DNA of 64,000 nucleotides, from positions 29,650,399 through 29,714,398 of the forward strand of contig OZ026841.1 of NCBI GenBank assembly GCA_964023205.1, in the 5' to 3' direction. The DNA is from Lutraria lutraria. Its lineage: Eukaryota; Mollusca; Bivalvia; Venerida; Mactridae. How positions within the stretch are numbered: position 1 is the stretch's first letter; every line of letters begins with the position of its first letter. Below, piece by piece: positions 13,559-26,498 of the stretch. Under the pieces are notes generated by a model that was not told the DNA's origin, searched no databases, and saw nothing but the letters and a program-made list of their open reading frames with translations. The position numbers were made by a program, and so were the translations under genes.

Positions 13559-13652
13559 TATAGAATAAAATTACCTCCGAATAAACGTCACTTGTCAATA
13601 AAGGCCCATCTTGTTTTCCCATGGGTGGCTTTGTTCGCAGGTTTGACAGTAT
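13474..13652. mobile_element. MITE, CAGTCAAA/GAATAAAGGCCAC family
   Basis: Inverted ends TACAGTCAAA and TTTGACAGTA, with repeated CTCCGAATAAA and CAATAAAGGCC inside. It is the full-length counterpart of 3233-3329. Confidence 0.65.
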
Positions 13653-13924
13653 TTTGTAATAAATGACATTTTCTCGATTTTTTAGTGAGACTTGCAGACC
13701 GTTTGGATTAACAAAATGAATACAAAGAAGAAAATCTATCACTCAACTCGCAAAAGTTTTGTGTAGTTTATGGGTATGTACAGTTAGAGGAACGTGCTTT
13801 CAAAGAGATTCTGTGAAGCAATTATGTTTAATTGGAAAATGCAATAAAGCATGGTGCAACTAGGAAGGAGGTTATGGGCTGCATGAGAACAAAAACATTA
13901 TATTTTATATTTGACTTTATATTC

Positions 13925-14165
13925 ATTTAGACCCGCTTCTGCGTTCGGGTGGTTTATGTCGATGACTTCAAATCACTGTAACCTCTCATTGATAGAGGGT
14001 CGTGGGTTCAAGTCCAGCTACCGACCATGTCTCTTTATGTGATAAGTAGACAGTTGCTTACGAAGGATGGGAGTCTAGTACTGGGTCTTCCCAGGAACGA
14101 TGCTTGGGTGAACTATCCACCTCAAATAACTCTTACATTTGAAAAGGGGCGTAAAACACAAACAA
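13925..14165 (+). mobile_element. SINE family 1 copy
   Basis: Degraded tRNA-like head, then the shared body with GACTTCAAATCACTGTAACC and GGGTTCAAGTCC, TGACCATGTCTCTTTATGTG in the middle, and an A-rich end. The same family is at 42984 and, inverted, at 56222. Confidence 0.7.
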
Positions 14166-14194
14166 ACAAAAAATCAATTAATTTATTTATTTGA

Positions 14195-14440
14195 GTTTGG
14201 GTTGAAAACCAGTTGTATACGGTGACCGGATTCCTTAACCGGTTTAACTGTACTATATTCTAACCAGTACTAACTTAATTACTATTTCACTAGGAACCGG
14301 CAGCTCCTTCACATGTAGAGGAAAATCGACACTTTTGTCAGTTTTATGGAAGGCTATGACCTGTCGCGACCGGGAAGCGAACTGGGATCGCCGGGTTACA
14401 AATCTAGCACACTAACACTGGACCACGGTCGTGGGCCTAG
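14195..14440 (-). mobile_element. SINE family 3 copy, inverted
   Basis: On the minus strand it reads from a tRNA-like head (ACCGTGGTCCAGTGTTAG) through CCTCTACATGTGAAGGAGCT and CCGGTTCC, matching the copies at 61160 and 62450. It is adjacent to a family 1 SINE. Confidence 0.6.
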
Positions 14441-15284
14441 AACTATTTAAGATGGCAACGCATTGAAATAGAAGAGACGGTTACGAGAGTCTCGTGATGA
14501 AAGTAATGATGATCAATAGTTACATTTAATAGGACAAGGCACGTAAAACTGATGAAATATTTTGCGAATTATTTTAGTAGCATATCAATCACAACATCCC
14601 CGTTCTGTCTCACCAAATTCGCAAAACTTTTTAATTCAGATGAAATATTTAAGCATACAGTTATTGCTCATAACATTAATTATTTAATGCGCAAACTCAA
14701 GACGTGATAGATACAAAGCACAGATGCGGGACAAATTTGTCATGTAACTATTACATGTCTAGAAATGGGACCTTCGTGGATTTGGTCTCTGACTAATAAT
14801 AATAAACCCCTAGCCGCTATGAGTTCGATTCCTAATTGTTACCTAGCTAATTCCATATGAGTTGGGTCTTCACCAACATTAAAAAACTTGAGAAGTCGCC
14901 AAATTACGCCAACGAAAAAAATACATTAAAGAAAAGATATAAAAGAATGAAACCTGACGAAGACATATCTGTAGTACTCATCTAGGTAGATGGTGTTGTG
15001 TAAATACAGTATTTTATAGTTATTAAACGTGCTTTTTTATATATACAAGAACAACAGAATAAATGACAGTATAAACCGGCAGCACACGTTCACAAGTATG
15101 ACAGCTGTACAATCAATTATAACAGTTTTTTTTTATAAACGAATTCGTTCCAAGTTTGATATTGTACATTTTGTAGCGACGTGGTTGTGTGTCCGCCTAC
15201 AGTGTTAGGGTGCTTGGGTTCAGTTTCATAGTAAATTATGGCGTGTCAGACGTGCAATATTCGCTAAATTTCATTTGTGTTCTA

Positions 15285-15875
15285 TACATATACATGTATT
15301 TGTATTCAATATTCTTTCATTAAATTCAACATTTTCATATTTATATGCAATAACTTTTCATTTTCTATTCAGTATTTTCGCATTTATATGTACGGTACAA
15401 CCCTCTCTTGAGCAACATCTCTTCAACAACAGGATGATTATTTCCCGCTGCACCATTTAACTATTAAACCTTTCTAGGACAACAACCTCTCAAAAACGAC
15501 TAATTTTTCTACTCCCAAAAGGATGTTGCTTTGGAGAGGTTGCACTGTATATTTCTACATTTATATTCTATATTTTCGTATTTATATGCAATAACTTTTT
15601 ATCTATATTCAATATTGTACGCAGTAATTTTTTTATTATTGCCTATGGCGTGTCAAACATTGGCAATATTCGCTAAATTTCATTTGTGTTCCATACTTTT
15701 ATCTACATGCATATTCAATATTTTATTTGTTTATCATAATATATATGCAATTATAGTTTTTCATTTATATTCAATATTTTCTTATTTATATTTGATAATT
15801 TCTTTTCATTCATATTCAATATTTTCGTACTTATTTATAAGAAATATTTTTCATTTATATTTATACTAGTAAATA
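15285..15875 (+). repeat. AT-rich degenerate tandem repeat
   Basis: Irregular repeats of TATTCAATATTTTC(G)TATTTATATGCAATAAC, broken at 15391-15549 by a MITE. It yields phenylalanine/tyrosine-rich false reading frames. Confidence 0.6.
15391..15549. mobile_element. MITE, CAACCTCTCC family, TA target
   Basis: Inverted ends TACGGTACAACCCTCTCTTG and GGAGAGGTTGCACTG-TA, with GAGCAAC and GTTGCT next inward. Related copies at 26400, 44467 and 63017. Confidence 0.6.
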
Positions 15876-18800
15876 AAAGTTTAGAACAGAAATGAATTTT
15901 GAGAGTATTGCAATGTTTGACACACCATAGTAAACAAGCTTGCATCAACTCTATCTTGTTCTAAATGCCATTTAACCTTTCGTTTCAACAATTACAATTT
16001 GGAAAAGCCGCATATATTACAATTCTAAACGTTATACACAATTCACTGATAATATGTCCATCATTAATAAAAAACTATCATGAAAGTTTACCGTGTAGTG
16101 TGGATAACCGTTTCCTGAAAGATTGTAGTTGCCTTGAAATATTCATAAGATGCACAAATATCAATTTAGGTCATAAAACAATGTTGCTGCATTGCACAAA
16201 TTAGAATGATTATAAATACCGCTACCGAAGTGTAACCATTTTAAGACGAATCGTGTCACGCATGTAATGCATATATAATATATAGAGACATATGTATAAC
16301 GTCAATTGATTGCAATATACGTATTGTTCATCATGGGAACCATACACTTCAATAATACTTTATGCTCAATAACGGACCAGGGCCATTTCAGCATGACATT
16401 GAATGGAAGGCCCCACACAGCACATATTACAGCACCATTCTTTGTGTTATATAACGTTGACCTCTCGGCTTAGCCAGCGGAATCCCCGGTCATGAACCAC
16501 ATAAAACACATATTGGATGTACTTGGTTGGAGAGCCAGGTCAAATCATCAGATTGATACTACAAATGACCGCCGAAACGCATTCATCTATCTTGGAATGG
16601 CAACAAATTTCAAAGCACTCATGAATATGTAACGTTACGATGCGATATATTCTGCAGAGCACACGCAAACATGGAGATCCCTTCGGTTATCTATTGATAC
16701 GTAGTACAACGTTTGTTGATGGGCTGAGTGAGCCATAAGTTGGTGTCCTAATGTTGTGATAATAAATTTCAGTTTTCTTTTTACACCTGGGCACTTAATT
16801 GTTTAAAAATGAATTTACTGATTTTGTCCAGAAAAAGAAGAACACATACTGTGACACATTAAGAAAACATTAAATGATTAATAAAGAATACAAAAAAAAA
16901 ACAAGAATAATAAAGGTTTTATGTTGATGTCAAGTTTTCATTTTGTGTCAGTGTAGTTGTATATTAGTATTATACAAATAATGCATAAGTTGGGAAGCTC
17001 AGGTTAATTTCTTACTTGTTTTTAAGATATCGGAGTCCAGAGCTATTCCTCTTTAAATAAAAGTGTTCAACAAATAAAGTTTTAAACGCAACACAATTGC
17101 AGAAACAATTTCGAACAACGATACGGCAAAAGTCCCCTTCAAATTACTTCAAAACGCAATTACTAACCAATAAATCATCTTGTGTTTTGTATAGTGCGAC
17201 TATTGATAACGCATTAAGTGACAAGAAAGATAAGATCACCTTTTAAGGGGTTGTGGAGATTAATGGGTGACACTTATTGTTTCAATGCAATACTTGTCCT
17301 TTGACGCGGTACTTGGGATTTATCAATGCTGCACTTATGAAACCAAAATCATTATTTACACTGTAAATTTACATCGGTAAAATATGACTAGATTTATCAT
17401 ACTACATTGATTAGCCTATTAAATATATCATAATTGTTCATTGATGGGAGATATGTCACGTACGATTTCATTGTCAAGAAAATTCCCATTAAGGTAACAC
17501 TTCTGTTGAAGGTACGTACAGTCAAAGACTTGTCTTTGGTACATTGTTTGAGTGCTTAACTAACATTCTCCACACTTTATCCGTCTCAATGGAACATTTT
17601 AGTAGGATAGCGGATATCGGAAATTTCTATTGAAGTAAAATTTAGAGTTTATTTGGAAAATTATTCAGAAGTAAGTAACTTAGGCGAGGGTAGTGAAGCG
17701 AGCGAGGTTACTTAATGTTGAAGAATAATCTAAATTAAATAGACATAGTCTTAGCCCGCTCGTCGCTCTTTAGACGCCAATCACAAATTAATATTTATAC
17801 TTCCAAGTTAAGATTTGTTGTAATAAAATGCTCGTATAGCGGGCTTGAATGAGCAGACAATATCTTTCAATATGACACTGTACTTCAATGATCTCGTCTA
17901 AGGCATCTTCGTGAGGACCCGACCCATAGAAAAATATAATTAGGACTTTTTGCATCTTTTTGGTATGCTGTAATTCATTTAACAATTGCTAACATTTCCT
18001 TACGCCGTCGGTATTAAGATGTTGGGCCGTTTCCATTTACGTTGTTTAACATGATAAAACAATCTTGCCATTTTAATTGTGTTTCTTGTATCATAAAGTT
18101 CATGTAAGTACCGAATTTTCGTGGTTGTAAGTAGGGACAAGCTCCAGAATTGAGTGACAGATTACTAAATTAAGTATTACAGTAAGGCATAAGTTACTAC
18201 GTTTTCAACACAAGACACTCGTTTTCAAGAATCGTTCTCAGAATGACAGACTTTCAAACATGTCTATCGATTAATAAAATTAACGATTGATAAAATAGGC
18301 ATCAAGTTCACATAGAAAGGATAAAATATTGTTTCCGTCATTGGATTCCCATTTTACAATTGAAAAGAACTTTCTGCCAGGTATGATTGACGTGTTGAAT
18401 TATCCTTGTTCAATATTTAAGTGTACAGCATTAGTTTTAAAATGACATTCTACACTGTAAAAGGGAGGATGTTTCGTCCTCCTTTTTTCTGGATGGGTCT
18501 ATGTGTTGGATAGATTTTGGGTTGGTTGATTCGGGGGAATATTATTATTATTATTTTATCACATTTTTATTGCACTTTTTCATATATAGAATATGTTCTT
18601 TACAATAACAATCATCAACAAAAGAAATGTATAAAAACAAAATGGCATCATTATCTAAGCAAGTAGCCTAAGTTTAAAGTTAGTAAATCCTTAAAAAAAT
18701 GAAAACTACATAATAATTTATGTTCATACATTTAAGTGATACTAGTTATATAACGATCTATCATTTTAAAATTTAGTACTAAATAAATGTTTGAATGTAG

Positions 18801-19636
18801 TTGTAATGATGTGCACTGATAAGAGTTAATTAAAAAAAAAAAATTTTATGATCACAAATTACACGTAATAATTCTTAAAATACATTTAGTATGTTTTAAA
18901 TGTTTCTTGAAAATGGTAATTGACTGAGCACATTTATCTCACAAGTCAATGAGTTCAACGGTACCTTGAGAATGGTGGGATATTTAGGTACACTGTTTTC
19001 TAGTAATCCTTTTTTTTGATTATATATACAATGTACTTGAGTAGTATTGTTCATATTTTAGACGTCCGTTTCGTTTTCTGGTATTTTCGTGTGTTTTCTG
19101 GTGTGTTTTTGGTGTCTCTTTTGTTTTTCGGTGATTTATGTGTTGATCTTTTCTGGTCGCGGATATTCATGGATCATAAATGTATGTACATACAGCCGCT
19201 ACACCTCCTACATTGAAAGTATTGGATTCATAGGACAAACCTGGCGTTCTTCGCTTACAAGAATCCATATCTGACGACACAATGCTCACATACAAAACAT
19301 TTTTGCGATAATTGGATTGACGTATCTATAGCCTTAATAATTGGCATAATCCTCAATTAGTTTATAAAGCATTTGTTACACATGTGTGAACATACAATGC
19401 CTCAGCTGTAAGCGGATGTAACTGTACTGTATGATGGTTAATGTATGCTTTCGTCGATGTGATTAACCAACTTGATCTTTGTCTATATTGGTGTTCATTT
19501 TCTGGTGCATCTTAGTTAAAAATGCGTCCATGATGTGAACGTACCTTTAGGGATTAACTAGATAGAAAGTACGAAACATAAAGTACAGTGTTTCTATATT
19601 TTATTTCTTAACGTGATTAACGTGGAACAAACCAAT

Positions 19637-19795
19637 ATAACGGTCAAACCCGTGAGTGAAGTCAACCAAACAAGACGAATTATGACCTTCTAGTACAGAT
19701 GGCTTGATTTATTTGACCAAATACTTCCAATGATGTTATGTCTAAAAGTGCATTTAACGTTTTTATTGTTGAAGGTTATCACAGGTTTGACCGTA
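19637..19795. mobile_element. MITE of the CAGTCAAACC group abutting the minisatellite
   Basis: Inverted ends ACGGTCAAACC and GGTTTGACCGT. The 27-bp array begins immediately at the right end. Confidence 0.6.
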
Positions 19796-21940
19796 TTAAC
19801 AAAACATGTGTAATATACAGAGTGAACAAAACATGTGTAATATACAGAGTGAACAAAACACGTGTAATATACAGAGTGAACAAAACATGTGTAATATACA
19901 GAGTGAACAAAACACGTGTAATATACAGAGTGAACAAAACACGTGTAATATACAGAGTGAACAAAACATGTGTAATATACAGAGTGAACAAAACATGTGT
20001 AATATACAGAGTGAACAAAACATGTGTAATATACAGAGTGAACAAAACATGTGTAATATACAGAGTGAACAAAACATGTGTAATATACAGAGTGAACAAA
20101 ACATGTGTAATATACAGAGTGAACAAAACATGTGTAATATACAGAGTGAACAAAACATGTGTAATATACAGAGTGAACAAAACATGTGTAATATACAGAG
20201 TGAACAAAACACGTGTAATATACAGAGTGAACAAAACATGTGTAATATACAGAGTGAACAAAACATGTGTAATATACAGAGTGAACAAAACATGTGTAAT
20301 ATACAGAGTGAACAAAACATGTGTAATATACAGAGTGAACAAAACATGTGTAATATACAGAGTGAACAAAACATGTGTGATATACAGAGTGAACAAAACA
20401 TGTGTGATATACAGAGTGAACAAAACATGTGTAATATACAGAGTGAACAAAACATGTGTAATATACAGAGTGAACAAAACATGTGTGATATACAGAGTGA
20501 ACAAAACATGTGTAATATATAGATTGAACAAAACATGTGTGATATATAGATTGAACAAAACATGTGTAATATACAGAGTGAACAAAACATGTGTAATATA
20601 CAGAGTGAACAAAACATGTGTAATATACAGAGTGAACAAAACATGTGTAATATATAGATTGAACAAAACATGTGTAATATACAGAGTGAACAAAACATGT
20701 GTAATATACAGAGTGAACAAAACATGTGTGATATATAGATTGAACAAAACATGTGTAATATACAGAGTGAACAAAACATGTGTAATATACAGAGTGAACA
20801 AAACATGTGTAATATACAGAGTGAACAAAACATGTGTGATATACAGAGTGAACAAAACATGTGTGATATACAGAGTGAACAAAACATGTGTAATATACAG
20901 AGTGAACAAAACATGTGTAATATACAGAGTGAACAAAACATGTGTAATATACAGAGTGAACAAAACATGTGTAATATACAGAGTGAACAAAACATGTGTA
21001 ATATACAGAGTGAACAAAACATGTGTAATATATAGAGTGAACAAAACATGTGTAATATACAGAGTGAACAAAACATGTGTAATATACAGAGTGAACAAAA
21101 CATGTGTGATATACAGAGTGAACAAAACATGTGTAATATACAGAGTGAACAAAACATGTGTGATATACAGAGTGAACAAAACATGTGTGATATACAGAGT
21201 GAACAAAACATGTGTAATATACAGAGTGAACAAAACATGTGTAATATACAGAGTGAACAAAACATGTGTAATATACAGAGTGAACAAAACATGTGTAATA
21301 TACAGAGTGAACAAAACATGTGTGATATACAGAGTGAACAAAACATGTGTAATATACAGAGTGAACAAAACATGTGTGATATACAGAGTGAACAAAACAT
21401 GTGTGATATACAGAGTGAACAAAACATGTGTAATATACAGAGTGAACAAAACATGTGTGATATACAGAGTGAACAAAACATGTGTAATATACAGAGTGAA
21501 CAAAACATGTGTAATATACAGAGTGAACAAAACATGTGTAATATACAGAGTGAACAAAACATGTGTAATATACAGAGTGAACAAAACATGTGTGATATAC
21601 AGAGTGAACAAAACATGTGTAATATACAGAGTGAACAAAACATGTGTAATATACAGAGTGAACAAAACATGTGTAATATACAGAGTGAACAAAACATGTG
21701 TAATATACAGAGTGAACAAAACATGTGTAATATACAGAGTGAACAAAACATGTGTAATATACAGAGTGAACAAAACATGTGTGATATACAGAGTGAACAA
21801 AACATGTGTGATATACAGAGTGAACAAAACATGTGTAATATACAGAGTGAACAAAACATGTGTAATATACAGAGTGAACAAAACATGTGTGATATACAGA
21901 GTGAACAAAACATGTGTAATATATAGATTGAACAAAACAT
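19796..21940. repeat. 27-bp minisatellite array, about 79 units
   Basis: Unit AACAAAACATGTGTAATATA plus CAGAGTG, repeated head to tail with few point variants and no interruptions. Variants are clustered: CACGTG instead of CATGTG only in units 3, 5, 6 and 16; TGATATA only from about unit 22 onward; TAGATTG mainly near 20518-20745 and at the right end. The period is a multiple of three and nearly stop-free, which creates long false reading frames on both strands. Confidence 0.98.
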
Positions 21941-22089
21941 AACAATGTACTGGTAACAATATTATTGAGACAATAAACAACAATAGAATACGTATTTGAT
22001 TTCTGAGTCCAAACAAAACTCTTAAGATTGTAAAGAATGATTTAACATTCGGTAAATTTGATATCCAGTCTACCTTTAGAATAGAAAGA

Positions 22090-22395
22090 CCGCCCGGTTA
22101 CCTCAATGGTTAGAGCGATGGTCTACTGACCAAGCGGTTGTGAGTTCAAACCCTGGACGAGGCTCACACTGTCCCCGACAAATTAGACTAAAGATAATAC
22201 ATCCTATGTTAAATTGCCCTGCATCTCCGACTTATGTGGAATAGCTTGGTAGAAGCTTGCGGATAGAATGTGGTTAGTACTAGTTAAGGCCAAAAATGAT
22301 GTCCAGGGAAGCTTATTAGGATAAATGCCCGTCACGATATGACTTAATTAATGTTGAAATTGGCGTTAGTTCCGATGAAATATTTGGAATGGAAA
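22090..22395 (+). mobile_element. SINE family 2 copy
   Basis: Head with TGGTTAGAGCGATGG (A box) and GTGAGTTCAAACCC (B box), body with CACTGTCCCCGACAAATT, 3' tail ATGACTTAATTAATGTTGAA. Matches 49485-49800 along its length. Confidence 0.75.
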
Positions 22396-22649
22396 CTTTG
22401 TCTTGATACTGAATTGGTCTCAGTGCAGAATTATTAAAATATAGAGGAATCAAACTTAAAGACATTGAACCAGGAATTCGAGGCATGTGACTTAAATAGT
22501 AAGTTAGTTATAAACTTAGTATCGCTTTAAATCAATAAAATATATGACCCTTTTTTGACTAGGTGTCAGGTCTACAGACACTAAGCTGTCCAGGCAGTAT
22601 AAGACTGACAAGGGCAATAAAACAAAAAAATAGACCTCCTAGGTATTTT

Positions 22650-22663
22650 GGGGGGGGGGGGGG
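22650..22663 (+). repeat. G14 homopolymer
   Basis: Run of 14 G in otherwise AT-rich DNA. Length may be an assembly estimate. Confidence 0.9.
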
Positions 22664-24657
22664 TCACTCATATGTCTTTAAATATGAGTGTTGTTATTTT
22701 AATGTGATTTCAATAATGTGGTCGATGGAGATTGTTCTGTATATCAGTACATTTGAGAGTGGCCGGTAATGATCTCTGATTAGCAATCACTAGACCTTCA
22801 CCGGTGTTAGATCGGACCAGTAAAATTCAACAATGTGTAGAAGCTGTACATTTAGCTTACGGAAAGTCGTTGGTTCTACCCAGGTGAACGCTTGTGGTAT
22901 TCCGACGCAGTTAGAGCCTGTAATTGTCGACAAATCCTGGAGAAAAGAAAGTAGCTTTGCCAAGCAAAAAGGGGTTTGAGGATGTTATAAAAATGTTATA
23001 AAGCTGATTGTAACTGACAATCTATCACATATTAATAAGAACATGAACTCCTCATGTGTTTAATGTACCAAATCAAGTACTTGATGTAATAAGAGCTTTT
23101 AAGAAAGATAAAGCCGATATAGCCGATACAATAATATGCCAACTTATTTCAAACAGCAACTAATTAACTGTATCGACAAGCATAAGCACCTGATTAGATC
23201 ATGAATGATACTGTTGAATCCTTAATTTTTGTTGGGGATTTCATTTCGTGGGTCGGCTCATTCACGAAATCAGATTCCCACGAATTTAAAAGCAGAGATA
23301 AGGTAGAGATAAGACATTTGTTTCAAAAATCAAAATCCACGAATCAAGTTTATGTTCCCACGAAATAGCCATTTTAGTAAAAACAACGAAAATTGAGCCT
23401 AACGAAAATAAATGAAAATACAGTATATATCTATCTCCGTAGGTCATTCCAAAATATGATAAAATTGTCAAAGACTATCTTTTCGAATTCTTATTTGAAT
23501 CTATGTCAAATTTATGTCAATTATTTCATAACCATAACCATGTCCTAAATAGATACTCTATCTCAATTTGTAATTTGAATAATTTACATAAAGGTAATTT
23601 ATGAAAAGTATATTTTTTTGCGCTTTGATAAATGAGATTGACACAATAGCTATCTAATTAACAAAGATACGCTTTAGTTAACAAAGTGCAACAATGTACA
23701 TTAAACAGCGATGTTAACGTTTGCATGCAATAAAATAAGTTTGATCATAAACCTCGCTATTTACGCTTTTTGCGAAGGTAGTCCGCTTATTTCGACTATG
23801 AATAAACCGTTTTATGCAATAATCTAAATGTCAACAAAAAAACTGAACTGCCTTTGTGTACAAAGATTTATGATTAAAATCAAATTATTGATAAATTTAT
23901 AAGTGGAATATAATGGGAACGGTTCTAAATATATAAATGTGTGTGATACAATGCATGGATCGAAAAGGTAGAAGCCCGATGGAAAGTGTTTATATATTAA
24001 ATCTAAAATGCTTATGTTACTACTATCAAGATTTGCATCACGATTGAAACCGTGGTGGACCAATCGTGTTGGTCCAATCAGAGCTTACTAGTTTAGAGGT
24101 CAGTCGTGGCAATCGTAGATTTTTTGAACGGTAAAAGAATCTACGAATAACACTGCCAATCAGGCAATCGGGTCATCGTATCAGATCGTATTGGATGGTC
24201 AGAAAAAGGCGACAGATCGTATTCCATCGGACCGGATCGCATCGTAACACAACAAATCGTATCTAAATGTACCAACCCGCATTACGTCGAATCCAAACCT
24301 GTAATTTCAAAACTTTTTTACGATCAGATACGAAAGACCAATCGCGGGGTTCGTAGCAGATCGCACGACAGTGGGAACCTAGCATTATGTATGTATGGCA
24401 GAAATACAGAGAGAACTTTAAACACATAGAAATGTGTCCGGTTGACACGAATGACCGTACTGTGAACAAGTTTGGATTTTAACTCGAACTTGACCTGGAT
24501 TTTATTATTATACACCTTCTTGTAAATTATGAAACCATAAAATATGTCTTGAGTTATCGCGCAATCAGTGATTTCCAATTCCTCTGAGGTAATAGACAAC
24601 GTGTCAATTGTCAGTAGAACCATATGGAACTCATATGTATAAATTAATTATTTATCT

Positions 24658-25046
24658 TTAAAGTCCCATAAGCATATACATTTATCGGTCCTAATAGTTT
24701 CTGTTTGTTCTATAACAGAGAAATCCGGTGTGTTTTCCTCCCGTGCATACTTTAATATAACAAGAAAAAATGTTTCCAAAACCACTATCATATTTTGTTC
24801 AATATCATTGAAAAAATACTATTTATAGAACAGCTGTGTTTTCCCGCAGTCATATTATGCACACGGCATTAAGTGACGTCACGCGCTCTATATATTTCAA
24901 CTTTACAAAAGCGAAATTCACAGCGAAATGAGTGTTTTTAGAAGAAAAATGGCTTGTTTCGTCGGTAATAATTATCTTGGGATAATATCAACAATTGTTT
25001 GTTTTTTGCGTATATATTTTATAGCGAAAAGCTAATGTGACTTTAA
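24658..25046. mobile_element. TTAA-flanked MITE, subfamily A
   Basis: TTAA-AGTCCCATAAGC at the left, GCTAATGTGACT-TTAA at the right, and TCAATATCATTGAAAAAATA inside. A second copy in the opposite orientation is at 28876. TTAA targets are typical of piggyBac-type mobilisation. Confidence 0.75.
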
Positions 25047-25877
25047 AGTCTGTAAATAAGAATTGGTATGATGTATAGGCTGTTACAAACAACAGATAGA
25101 ATGATTCTAAGTCTCTTAAAACTTGATCTTTTATCAAACACAAAACTTCTCATTTATCTATTTTCCCAGTAAATATAATGCAAATTCAATAAACAAACAA
25201 AAACATTGCTACCTTAAAACTTCGTTATTAATTACATAGTTAGTATTTACATATAACAATGATATAAAGGGAATAGATTCCTGATCAATAATTTATTGAT
25301 CGTATTTAGGAAATGTTATTTATTTGATAGTACTGTTACCGAGAAAAGACCGAATCAATGTGTCTCGAGGAATTTAAACGTAATAACACTGTTTACGCTT
25401 TAAATTTTCTTCTACATGTAGCATAATTATAACGACAGTCATTAATTCGGTTTAAATTTGGATACAAATAACTTCGGATTAAGCGGACCTGTTTTACATA
25501 TTTACAGGATGTATCAACGAATTATATCATCTATAATTAATCCTAATTGTTATATAATCGTGATATCAAACCGGATGTAATTACGAAGTTGAGGCCCTTT
25601 TAAATATGTACAATTATCGCATGCAGTTTCAATATTTAATTATTTGACTTCATTTTTTTCAAAGCGAACTACAATAATTCTACATGTAACACAAAGACTG
25701 ACAAATATTCTCATTTCCTGATGAAAAAACGATCAATCGTATTTCAATTAATTTACTATTGTGGCATGAAATTTTGTGTTTACATTAATATTCTGTTTGT
25801 GAATAATCTATAGTCTAGCATGAGATAATACCGCCGCTGAAGAGAGAGACCCTTATGAATTATAATATATTTTAGTA

Positions 25878-26042
25878 TACAGTCAAACCACCTGTGAACG
25901 AAGACCACCCTTGAGAAAGACAAAACATGTCCTTTATTGATAGTTAACCTTTATATAGAGGTCATTTTGTTCTATATAACCAATGATTGTTAATAAAGCA
26001 GGACGGTGACCTTTCTTCTGAGGTGTTACAGGTTTGACTGTA
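25878..26042. mobile_element. MITE, CAGTCAAACC family, TA target
   Basis: TA-CAGTCAAACCACCTGTGAAC at the left and GGTTTGACTG-TA at the right, the best terminal repeats of this family. TA duplications fit Tc1/mariner-type mobilisation. Confidence 0.75.
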
Positions 26043-26399
26043 ATTTAATACGTTCGACAGTATGAAGCTGTGTTAACTTAATAAAAATTTAATGATTTAA
26101 GCATAGTAATGTAAAAGAAACAACGCTGATTCAAGCACTAATAGCCTGGAATTAGAAGAAAGAAAAAGGACAAGAAGGAAATTATTGATTATGTGGTAAT
26201 ACATGTTAAGAACTTAACAATGAAATATAATATACATATTAACATGATATCAAAATATATCCATGAAGAATATGAAAGTCTGAAAAATGTATGATAAAAC
26301 TATCGGTCAAACGGATATATACAGTTTTCAGTCACATAACATAACATTTTCGAAGGTACATACATGCCATGTGAAAATACATATTCGTTGATATTGCAT

Positions 26400-26498
26400 T
26401 ACTGTACATTTGACCTCTGTAAAGCAACAACCTCTAAACAACGGCCAATATTTGCAGCATCCACAGGGTGTTGCTCTACAGAGGTTTTACTGCATATA
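26400..26498. mobile_element. Short MITE, CAACCTCT family
   Basis: About 98 bp with TTGACCTCTGTAAAGCAAC and its inverted counterpart GTTGCTCTACAGAGG. Confidence 0.5.

Larger units (their letters stand above)
14441..19636. other. Gene-free interval
   Basis: AT-rich. Apart from the AT repeat and the MITE at 15.3-15.9 kb I see no gene, RNA or clear element. Confidence 0.55.

Noticed and set aside
15531..15869. 112-codon hydrophobic frame
   Set aside because: Low-complexity AT-rich repeat with Phe/Tyr/Ile composition; no start or neighbour support.
18455..18492. Hairpin followed by T run resembling a bacterial terminator
   Set aside because: It has no meaning in an animal genome and there is no gene upstream.
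19796..21940. CRISPR-like array
   Set aside because: Units are contiguous with no spacers, and the DNA is animal.
19690..22016. Reading frames of 700-750 codons on both strands across the 27-bp array
   Set aside because: They are consequences of a stop-free period divisible by three, present in five frames at once, and have no non-repeat domain.
22095..22170. Working tRNA gene
   Set aside because: The tRNA-like head continues into a SINE body shared with 49485 and lacks good cloverleaf pairing by eye.
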